This document shows positions 35,021 to 41,902 of a stretch of 47,705 nt of DNA, piece by piece. Under the pieces are notes generated by a model. The model did no database searches and was not told the DNA's origin. It was given only the letters and a program-made list of their open reading frames with translations. Location of the stretch: contig JAFGMP010000263.1 of the NCBI GenBank assembly GCA_016927495.1, positions 1 to 47,705 of the forward strand, written 5' to 3'. The translations under genes were made by a program, and so were the position numbers. Source of the stretch: Candidatus Latescibacterota bacterium (GTDB taxonomy: Bacteria > Latescibacterota > Latescibacteria > Latescibacterales > Latescibacteraceae). How positions within the stretch are numbered: the stretch's first letter is position 1; every line of letters starts with the position of its first letter.

Positions 35021-36139
35021 ATGAAAATGTATTTTTTAAATTCTTTGAGCGCTGAGCTACAAACCAAATGGTACGATTTTTGGATAAGATGCGACCATGC
35101 ACATGCACAACAACACACTTTATACGCTGAAATAGAATATGCAAAAGGTAGATTGCCGATTTTTATGTACGGAACACAGGATGAAACAATTGTCTGTGTC
35201 GGAATATTTAGTCTAAGTTCAGTAAATATATTAGGACATACGATAGATGCTTTATGTCTGCGCGGTTTTGCATTCGATGATTTGTCTTTGTTGCCGGAAA
35301 TGTTGGAAAGGATTATAAAATACTTTGAGTCAATAAACGTAGGAATAATACGAATATCACCATATTGGTATTTTCCTGAAGCCGATCAAGTAATTAATAT
35401 ACTTCACAATGCCGGTTACATACCATACATCCAGAATCCGGTTTTGATGGAACGGATTAAAGGCAATTCCCCTGATAAAGAACTTTATACGTCCTTAATA
35501 GACATAAGTAAAGACGACCAGGATATACTTTATTCCTTCAAGAGATCAATCAGAGCAGAGATCAAAAAACTCGGAAAATACGATATTACAATAAAACCTA
35601 TTGACAATCTTCACGATGCCAATATATTCCATAAATTTTACTCGGAAATGTGCGATAATCGTAATATGATAAAACCAACCATAAAAGAATTTAAGACCAT
35701 GTTTGAAAATATATTGGTTAAGGGTGATATAGGTATATTACTTGGAGCATACCATAATTTTAAATTCCTCGGCGGAATGTGGGTACTACGAAACAAAAAT
35801 TATACCAACGCCATGAGGCTTGTTGTGTGTCGTGACAGAATAACCGCTTGTGCATCAAAGAATTTTGGCCTCACACCATGCCTGCACTGGAACGCTATTC
35901 AGTGGGGTAAATCAAAGGGTTGTCTATACTATGATCTCGAAGGTGATGCACGAGAAGTTAAACCATCGCACCCAATGCATGGAATTTACACACAAAAACT
36001 TCTATATAATCCAATCCGCAAGGCACGAATCAATGATCATATTTATGTATGCAATGAATGGATTAACCAATTTCATGAATTTCAAAAAATGTACTATATA
36101 TTAAAACGTAAGATAAATAAACTTCACTTTCTTCGGTGA
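35021..36139 (+). CDS. FemAB/GNAT-like acyltransferase
   Basis: The product is 372 residues, a FemABX-like double GNAT fold. IRISPYWYFPEADQVINILHNAGY near 105 is the first acetyl-transferase-like segment. SFKRSIRAEIKKLGKYDITIKPI near 180 matches the FemAB second half, and FLGGMWVLRNKNYTNAM and GCLYYDLEGDAREVKPSHPMHGIYTQK near 305-325 match the usual YDLxG...GLxxFK end. Fem enzymes transfer an amino acid from aminoacyl-tRNA to lipid-linked peptidoglycan peptides; relatives modify other peptides. It converges with two small leader-bearing peptide genes, making peptide modification an alternative. The ATG at 35021 lacks a clear ribosome site; ATG 35027 is also possible. Confidence 0.72.
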   Translation: MKMYFLNSLSAELQTKWYDFWIRCDHAHAQQHTLYAEIEYAKGRLPIFMYGTQDETIVCVGIFSLSSVNILGHTIDALCLRGFAFDDLSLLPEMLERIIKYFESINVGIIRISPYWYFPEADQVINILHNAGYIPYIQNPVLMERIKGNSPDKELYTSLIDISKDDQDILYSFKRSIRAEIKKLGKYDITIKPIDNLHDANIFHKFYSEMCDNRNMIKPTIKEFKTMFENILVKGDIGILLGAYHNFKFLGGMWVLRNKNYTNAMRLVVCRDRITACASKNFGLTPCLHWNAIQWGKSKGCLYYDLEGDAREVKPSHPMHGIYTQKLLYNPIRKARINDHIYVCNEWINQFHEFQKMYYILKRKINKLHFLR

Positions 36140-36171
36140 TTGTATTTATATAACGTTTTTGTTAACAGGCC

Positions 36172-36213
36172 ACAGAATTATCGGAAAAAGACAAAATTCT
36201 GCTGACAAAACTG
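36172..36213 (+). other. Short coding echo of the HAMP protein tail
   Basis: In frame 1 these bases read TELSEKDKILLTKL. That matches LSEKDKNLLAK of the HAMP protein (DNA 34767-34799) at 9 of 11 residues, with 25 of 33 bases the same and many changes synonymous. There is no start codon and stops lie nearby, so it is probably a relic of a duplicated gene between the FemAB-like gene and the first small peptide gene. Confidence 0.4.
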
Positions 36214-36240
36214 AATCCCTTACAATTCAAATGCTACCTG

Positions 36241-36444
36241 TCATTTACCATATGTCGCCGATACATTGCTTCTACCGGTTGGTGGGATAGCACCACTATT
36301 ACCATCGCCAAACTGAATGTATGATTTACCGTCATCATCGATAATGAGCATGTAATTCCTGGACATGGCGCCTCTGATTTTTTTCATTTCCGCTCTGCTT
36401 ATTTTTTTGTCTTTCGGTAAATCGAGGATTTTTATCCGTGCCAT
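36241..36444 (-). CDS. Small peptide with double-glycine-type leader and FGDG core
   Basis: The product is 67 residues. The start is ATG 36444 with GGGAG 8 bases upstream; the longer frame (from 36486) has none. Residues 1-26 (MARIKILDLPKDKKISRAEM then KKIRGA) share a leader with the next gene and end in a Gly-Ala pair that fits the double-glycine rule. The remainder, MSRNYMLIIDDDGKSYIQFG then DGNSGAIPPTGRSNVSATYG, is acidic and then Gly/Pro-rich. The FGDG..G..PPTG..NVSATY part resembles a motif I recall from phage-type baseplate and contractile-injection proteins. It could be a bacteriocin- or RiPP-like precursor or a tethered adhesin tip. No transporter or cyclase adjoins it. Confidence 0.7.
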   Translation of the reverse strand: MARIKILDLPKDKKISRAEMKKIRGAMSRNYMLIIDDDGKSYIQFGDGNSGAIPPTGRSNVSATYGK

Positions 36445-36478
36445 GAAAATAACTCCCAATAAAAAATAAACTGAGTTT

Positions 36479-36730
36479 TTAATCAAATTTCCGGATGATA
36501 GTCATTGAAGTATCAAATAAAAGTCTACTCATACCATTATAAAAGTTAACAAATTTTTGTTGTTTTCGAAGTAATTCTGTAAGATCAATTTGCGCCAATT
36601 GTCCATCTTCACCAACAGTTTGCAGTTTTTCTTCATCATCAGCCGCACCCGATCCGCCAAAAATTCTTCTCATATCTTCTTTACTGAATTTCCTGTCATC
36701 GGGTATGTCTTGAATCTTGATACGTGCCAT
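36479..36730 (-). CDS. Small peptide with double-glycine-type leader and amphipathic core
   Basis: The product is 83 residues from ATG 36730, with a strong AAGGAGG (36739-36745) 8 bases upstream; a longer frame from 36775 lacks support. The leader (MARIKIQDIPDDRKFSKEDM then RRIFGG) matches its neighbour and ends in Gly-Gly. The core starts SGAADDEEKLQTVGEDGQLA, continues with a Gln/Lys-rich amphipathic helix (LTELLRKQQKFVNFY) and ends FDTSMTIIRKFD. It lacks Cys, so no lanthionine or disulfide is possible. It lies 34 bases upstream of the FGDG peptide on the same strand and is presumably cotranscribed. I cannot name the family. The mature part may be secreted by a double-glycine exporter encoded elsewhere. 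Confidence 0.72.
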   Translation of the reverse strand: MARIKIQDIPDDRKFSKEDMRRIFGGSGAADDEEKLQTVGEDGQLAQIDLTELLRKQQKFVNFYNGMSRLLFDTSMTIIRKFD

Positions 36731-36793
36731 TGTAACTACCTCCTTGATCATTAGATACTTGTTTTCAAATACCATAACAAAGTTTTATTAAAT

Positions 36794-36921
36794 TAGTTGC
36801 CAAAGAGATTGTCCCGTCTAAATAAACGCACAGCAGTAATACCATATGTTGGATTAGCAAAACGTTGAATATTATCCATTTTTTTTGAATTTTTTTCTTC
36901 CGGAAATTCATTGATTTTCAT
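36794..36921 (-). pseudogene. Possible frameshifted third leader-like peptide gene
   Basis: On the minus strand ATG at 36921 reads MKINEFPKKK. One base out of phase, the same strand reads EEKNSKKMDNIQRF followed by ANPTYGITAVRLFRRDNLFG to a TAA at 36794-36796. Joined by a one-base shift in an A-rich run (36881-36904), it would give about 42 residues whose front, KINEFPEEK..SKKM, loosely resembles the KIQDIPDDRKFSKEDM leader of the neighbour. There is no ribosome site. It could equally be chance. Confidence 0.25.
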
Positions 36922-37105
36922 CAGAACAATGATTGAGAGTTACTTTCATTTTTAAGCATATTGATTAATCTAACTATATTTAGCATTTTGTCAAGATATT
37001 TTTTTTAGAATAATCGATTTATCTGTATAGATTATCTGAGCGGAAATTTAATATCATGAGTTATTATAGTTATACTTCAGAAGAATTCCATAGCATACAT
37101 ACTTT

Positions 37106-38398
37106 TCAGTCAATGACATTTATCATGCAGTGCAGTCCCCCTCTCAGTATATTTTCCTTCATCGTTACCGGTATTATCCGATAGCCGAGAGAAGTAAATT
37201 TATTGATATTGTTTTCCAGAATTTCCTTATCCGATTTAATTCTGGTGTCATAAACCGGTAATAGTATTTTTTTCTCACCGGTTTCGGCATCTATGAATGG
37301 TATGGCATTCACATAGTATTCCTGCCTTAAAATGTTGTGAACCGGTGTATCAATGTCGACAATTTTTAGTCCTGAAGCTGCCAGGGTTTTCCTCACTTTT
37401 TTAAGATAATTTTCAACTACTTCTATTCCGGCTTTATGCTTTCCATACTCATGAGTATTTTCTATAACACGTGTGACACAGGCAACACTATCGGCAACGA
37501 TAACAAACGCCTGATCGAGATGAAACATATAGTACGGCTGCTTTGTACCTTCATCAATGATAACGACTTCATCAGCGCCGAATGTTTCGGCGATTATATC
37601 GGTGACAATCGAGTCGCTCACTGCTTCATCAGGAAAAGTTTCTCGAAAAATTGATGTATTTAATAAGACATCACTACCGCAAAAGGCAATTCGCTTCCCT
37701 GAAATTTCGCCGAAACGGATATTGCCACCGTTAAAGACTACCGGAATTTCACATTGCTTCAGACCTTTAATCATAAGCCCTTGTATAAAATCATTATCGT
37801 GAATCAGATTATCTCTTGAAAATTTATCTTTTGACCAAAGACACATGTGAAAAGGAGGTGTTACCATTTTCATGGCCCGATCAGGACTGATCACCGGAAT
37901 AAATATGTCCTGCATCCAAAATGTACCAATTTGAATTGGAACAGGATTTTGGAGATCTTTTACAGCAAAACCTTTGGCATTGTCGAGAATATAGAGTGTT
38001 CCGTCGCTTTTTATTTCGGTATTGTACTTTAATACCGAAGTTTTATTACCATAAGGTGTTCTCTTGATCGATTCTCTGACATCTTCATAAACATCATTGG
38101 AAACCAGAAGAGATATGTTCGTATATGATGGCAGTCTTTTGAACATTTCATGATGTAAATCAAGTGATGAACTTCCGGCTTTGAGGGAAACGACTATATT
38201 TTTCAGGTTTCTCTTGTATTCAGGAACAACCTGATACTGTTTCCGGTTAAGTTGATACTTCGCATCTATATGACTGTCAGCAAAAAGTGTTAACAGGTAA
38301 GATTGCAACAAAAAAACGATAAGTGAAACCGTAAGTTTTATTCCGATGTGGAAACAGTTTTTTTTACCGGAAATTCTATCTGAAATAATTCGATACAT
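37106..38398 (-). CDS. Exported guanidine-modifying enzyme (agmatine/peptidyl-arginine deiminase-like)
   Basis: The product is 430 residues. The N-terminus is a signal peptide or anchor (basic GKKNCFHIGIK, hydrophobic LTVSLIVFLLQSYLLTLFA, likely cut after Ala40). The rest follows the beta/alpha-propeller of guanidino-modifying enzymes: FWMQDIFIPV (Asp164, in place of the usual RD), FNGGNIRFGE, MFHLDQAFVIV (His293/Asp295) and a terminal GGLHC with Cys424 as the expected nucleophile. Family members hydrolyse agmatine, arginine or peptidyl-arginine to citrulline-type products. Canonical agmatine deiminases are cytoplasmic; export suggests a peptide or protein target outside the cytoplasm. It lies upstream of the two small leader peptides on the same strand, separated by 375 bases. 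Confidence 0.7.
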   Translation of the reverse strand: MYRIISDRISGKKNCFHIGIKLTVSLIVFLLQSYLLTLFADSHIDAKYQLNRKQYQVVPEYKRNLKNIVVSLKAGSSSLDLHHEMFKRLPSYTNISLLVSNDVYEDVRESIKRTPYGNKTSVLKYNTEIKSDGTLYILDNAKGFAVKDLQNPVPIQIGTFWMQDIFIPVISPDRAMKMVTPPFHMCLWSKDKFSRDNLIHDNDFIQGLMIKGLKQCEIPVVFNGGNIRFGEISGKRIAFCGSDVLLNTSIFRETFPDEAVSDSIVTDIIAETFGADEVVIIDEGTKQPYYMFHLDQAFVIVADSVACVTRVIENTHEYGKHKAGIEVVENYLKKVRKTLAASGLKIVDIDTPVHNILRQEYYVNAIPFIDAETGEKKILLPVYDTRIKSDKEILENNINKFTSLGYRIIPVTMKENILRGGLHCMINVID

Positions 38399-38789
38399 TT
38401 ACGATTCCAAGGTTGAGTGTTATAATTACACAAGAATTTTATCTCTTCGGTTTTTACAGGAAATACCAAGTGATATAATATCAGAGTCTTGTTTTGGCGT
38501 TTGTATACCTGTTCTCCCTTACTATTAGTATAATAGTACAATAAATCCCTGCGCAAGCGCCGAGGAATCTTTCTATAAAAAAACTTCCGTGGTGCATGTA
38601 TTCGATCAAATATATCAAGTATTATGTGGTAATATCTATTGTTATATTTCCCAATAAGCATTCAAAAATACTTGAAAAATAGTTGCTGAAATCGTATCAT
38701 TTGATTCCCTGAAAGAACATAAAGACTGTTATATCTTAATTGACTATCGTGAGTAATGATCAATAACTATTATACGTTGGAGAATCGTA
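38399..38789. other. Intergenic region, AT-rich, no supported gene
   Basis: This 391-base gap lies between divergent genes. An open frame at 38338-38661 (minus, 107 codons) overlaps the deiminase start in another frame and has no ribosome site, so I do not count it. The next gene has TTGGAG 8-9 bases before its ATG at 38790. Confidence 0.4.
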
Positions 38790-39788
38790 ATGAGTTTGAT
38801 AAAAATTGGTTTAATAGGATACGGTTCATGGACGCGGGGGGCATATCTGCCGGCGTTACAACGAGATGGCCGTGGAGTTGTCGTTTCCGTCGCAGCGCCA
38901 AGTGAATCGACACGCAACCGGATAAAAGATGATCTCGGTCCTGACGTTTCAGTTTTCGAAAATTTCGGTAAGCTTCTTGCCGGGCCGAAAATCGATGCCG
39001 TTTTTATTGCTGTACCCGACTATTCTCACGAATCAACTCTGACTGCGGCTTTGGGTTCCGGCCTTCCTGTCCTTTATGAACCGCCTGTATCGAACAAACG
39101 AAATAACATTCAGCCGATGCTCAGACGACTTCTCGATGCACCGCAGATTACCCATGCGGACACAGAGCTTATTTACATTCCTGTAGTTGGCAGAGCAGCC
39201 GAGCTTATCAAAAATCATACACTGGGCAACATGCAGACTGCAAATATTCGACTACAGTCATCATGGGGACCGAAACCGGGCTTTGAGATCAGTAATATCA
39301 ACCACATGAGCACATGGTATGTCAATATATTCAACCACATACTCGGATCAAATCCAAACCGTGTTCTCATGTTCGATGGCCATGGTGTAAGCGGACACAG
39401 GCAGAGCCACAGCGCCGCATATTACGATTATAACGGTGTCTGGGGTCATATCAAGGCAAATATTGCATGTATCGGTGAACTCGATATGAGAGTCGAGTTG
39501 AACGGCGATGACGGAGATATGTTAATAAACATGGTTACCGGTGAATTACGTATACGTACTCGACATAATCCGAAATGGACAACCGAATCGTGGCCTGCTC
39601 TTCAACCGTATGCGGGTTTGCCCGGTATGCATGAGTCTGTATCAGCCTTTCTCGATGCAGTGGAAAGCGGCAAACCAACCGATGCCGATGCGATTCATAT
39701 CGCGAAACTACATCTGATCGGACTTGCAGCGGACACATCGAGAGACAACGGAACTTGGGCGGAAATCTACGATATTGAATCAATATGA
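38790..39788 (+). CDS. Gfo/Idh/MocA family protein with altered catalytic motif
   Basis: The product is 332 residues. The Rossmann motif is IGLIGYGSWTRGAYLPAL (5-22), and DAVFIAVPDYSHESTLTAAL near 70-90 is typical of the family. The normally conserved EKP, whose Lys is catalytic in inositol and glucose-fructose dehydrogenases, is EPP at 97-99. The C-terminal domain keeps GDDGDMLINMVTGELRIR and a GLPGMHESVSAFLDAVESG tail. It may bind nucleotide without the usual chemistry or use another base. It is alone between the deiminase region and the convergent sugar transferase, which ends 6 bases away. Confidence 0.85.
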   Translation: MSLIKIGLIGYGSWTRGAYLPALQRDGRGVVVSVAAPSESTRNRIKDDLGPDVSVFENFGKLLAGPKIDAVFIAVPDYSHESTLTAALGSGLPVLYEPPVSNKRNNIQPMLRRLLDAPQITHADTELIYIPVVGRAAELIKNHTLGNMQTANIRLQSSWGPKPGFEISNINHMSTWYVNIFNHILGSNPNRVLMFDGHGVSGHRQSHSAAYYDYNGVWGHIKANIACIGELDMRVELNGDDGDMLINMVTGELRIRTRHNPKWTTESWPALQPYAGLPGMHESVSAFLDAVESGKPTDADAIHIAKLHLIGLAADTSRDNGTWAEIYDIESI

Positions 39789-39793
39789 TCCAA

Positions 39794-40921
39794 CTAACAT
39801 TCCAAACAATAATTGCCCTTTTCTGTTACTTTTTTTACTATCAATGATTTCCCAAGCACCGGTATTAAACTTTCCTGAAATTGCGATATAACTACTAATG
39901 GTGTTCTGAATAGAATTTTTAAATCCAACCAGAATGATCTTTCGGCAGCATATTTTATATCGAGCCGTATCATTTCTTTAAATGTGGTTCTGTTTTTCCC
40001 GCTTACCTGCCAAAGCCCGGTCAATCCGGGCGTTATATCGAACCGACGTGTGTGCCAGCGCAAATATTCTTCGGCTTCGTAAGGAATTGGTGGCCGTGGG
40101 CCTATCAGACTCATATCACCGCGAAGTACATTGAAAAGTTGTGGTAGTTCATCCAAACAGGTACTTCGTATAAAATTACCCAACGGAATTATTCTGGGAT
40201 CATTATCAATTTTCATCATTGGTTTTTCTTCACTGCTATCCCCATTGATCAATTCTTTAAGATATTTACTATGCACCGTGGAATCATTGTTTTCTTTCAT
40301 GGTTCTGAACTTAAAAAGTGTGAAAACTTTTCCTGATTTTCCTATCCTTTCCTGCCTGAAAAATACAGAACCGGGAGAAATAATTTTTATCAGCGCTGCA
40401 ATAAATAATAACAGAGGTGATAAAATTATAAGGCCGAAAAATGAGCCGATAATATCAATGGCACGTTTCCAGACAGGTATACTGTGACCGGAAGCAAATT
40501 TTTCGTATACATCATCCTCTCGAGATAATTGCTCATTAACCTTCTCTTTGTCATTCCAATTCATCGACGGATACATGTATACATTGTACTGCGGAGCAGG
40601 ATCGGGATGTACAGATTTTTCAAATATATTATGTGCCAGTTTATGAGCACCTTCAATTGTTGTATCGGGCAGAAGAACAGCAATCTGCCTATCATTTAAC
40701 CATCCGGTTGCATCAGAGGCTCGTAACCTCGAGGAAAAGGCATCGATAAAATGTACTGCATTTTTTATCTTTCCTTTGAGTTCGTCAATATCGAATGTTA
40801 TAAGGGTAAATTTTTGATTGCTACGGTCGGAACGGTATCTTTCTTGTTTGATGAGTGCATTAAATCCACTCACCGGTTTTATATTTTTTAAAGTATCCCT
40901 GGTATATATATCAGTATACAT
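39794..40921 (-). CDS. Polyprenyl-phosphate sugar transferase with GGDEF-like head
   Basis: The product is 375 residues from ATG 40921, where AAAGGAG lies 9 bases upstream; the longer frame (40972) adds 17 residues without support. Residues 1-130 resemble a degenerate GGDEF/diguanylate-cyclase-like fold (LIKQERYRSDRSNQKFTLIT, FDIDELK) with no GGDEF motif. From about 150 comes the bacterial sugar transferase domain (PF02397-like): one membrane helix (SFFGLIILSPLLLFIAALI), GSVFFRQERIGKSGKVFTLF, KFRTM, STCLDELPQLFNVLRGDMSL, GPRPPIP and ITPGLTGLWQVSGKN. It transfers a phospho-sugar to undecaprenyl-phosphate and could start the glycan made by the 12-30 kb locus. Confidence 0.85.
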   Translation of the reverse strand: MYTDIYTRDTLKNIKPVSGFNALIKQERYRSDRSNQKFTLITFDIDELKGKIKNAVHFIDAFSSRLRASDATGWLNDRQIAVLLPDTTIEGAHKLAHNIFEKSVHPDPAPQYNVYMYPSMNWNDKEKVNEQLSREDDVYEKFASGHSIPVWKRAIDIIGSFFGLIILSPLLLFIAALIKIISPGSVFFRQERIGKSGKVFTLFKFRTMKENNDSTVHSKYLKELINGDSSEEKPMMKIDNDPRIIPLGNFIRSTCLDELPQLFNVLRGDMSLIGPRPPIPYEAEEYLRWHTRRFDITPGLTGLWQVSGKNRTTFKEMIRLDIKYAAERSFWLDLKILFRTPLVVISQFQESLIPVLGKSLIVKKVTEKGNYCLEC

Positions 40922-41279
40922 GGTCTCAAGCTCCTTTCCAGTATCATTGATATAGCATATTGCTTTGTACATTTGTTAATTAGCAATATATGTGCCAGCG
41001 ATGAGTTTATCATAAAAGGATATCGCTAAACTGTCTCTAATATGTTGTAAATAATAATGATACCTCAAAGAATAAAGTTATCTGCAATCAAAATTATATA
41101 TGATTAAAATGATATAACTGAGATATTTAAAAGGGTTTTTATCTCATTATTGACATGACCGTGAGACAATATGAGATGTTTTGAAAATCCGTCTCAATAG
41201 CAGACTAAATAATTATCCTGAGATTTTTCAAGTAGTTGGCTGAAATAACGATATTGGAAAGTACTACAAAAACGTGTTA
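40922..41279. other. Intergenic region, AT-rich, no gene seen
   Basis: These 358 bases lie between two minus-strand genes. They contain the ribosome site of the sugar transferase (AAAGGAG) and no credible open frame. No strong hairpin was found, only short AT-rich inverted matches. Confidence 0.4.
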
Positions 41280-41828
41280 TCACTGTTTTTCTATATGAAT
41301 TGATTTCACTATTGTGCTGTCAGGTATGGATTCAGGATTTTTTTCAATAAACCAGTTACCTGGAAAGAAATCGATAACAAAGCTCATCTGAATATCGTCA
41401 ACACGAGCACAAAGCACATGTTCTCCACAACTTTGCCATTTCACGTCATATACTTTTATGATGTCCCCGATCGTAGAGTCCACACCTATATCCTGTTCTG
41501 TTTTGTATCTTGTGTCATATACCCTGATTCTCCAAACTGTCCAATTTTCATCCTGAGTTATTTCGGCAACCAGAGAAGGTTTTTCGGTTTCAGTATCGTG
41601 TTGATAGATTTCAATCGCAGGACAGTAATGTCCCTCAATATTAAGATCAACAAACCTCGTGCTTTTTTCACCGAAAAGTGTGTATAGCTCATCTTTACTC
41701 ATTCCGATTTTCACATGACCGGCACGAAGACTCTGTAACAGAAATGCTTGTGTGTCTTCCTCTTTATTTTCTGCTTGCGTAATTGTTAAACATAATAACA
41801 TACTCATTAGGAAAATCAGGCGTTTCAT
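41280..41828 (-). CDS. Small exported protein with SmpA/OmlA-like motif
   Basis: The product is 182 residues. It has a signal peptide (MKRLIFLMSMLLCLTITQA, cleavage before ENKEE) and a G-rich ribosome site. RAGHVKIGMSKDELYTLFGE near 36-54 is the helix-turn typical of SmpA/OmlA (BamE-like) domains: a GM-S-dEv-..lfG pattern. The second half (DIGVDSTIGDIIKVYDV..CGEHV) repeats that theme. It has two Cys residues, at CG and LCA, that could form a disulfide. The family often stabilises envelope assemblies, but no function can be assigned. It is probably periplasmic. Confidence 0.6.
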   Translation of the reverse strand: MKRLIFLMSMLLCLTITQAENKEEDTQAFLLQSLRAGHVKIGMSKDELYTLFGEKSTRFVDLNIEGHYCPAIEIYQHDTETEKPSLVAEITQDENWTVWRIRVYDTRYKTEQDIGVDSTIGDIIKVYDVKWQSCGEHVLCARVDDIQMSFVIDFFPGNWFIEKNPESIPDSTIVKSIHIEKQ

Positions 41829-41902
41829 ATCTTCATCCCCCTGTTCTGATATTCCCGCAAATCAATTATTTATTGGGTTTAAACGATAGGATAACTTTAT
41901 TA

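Noticed and set aside
38338..38661. 107-codon minus-strand frame overlapping the deiminase start
   Set aside because: No ribosome site, overlaps the signal-peptide coding region in another frame, product has no recognisable features.
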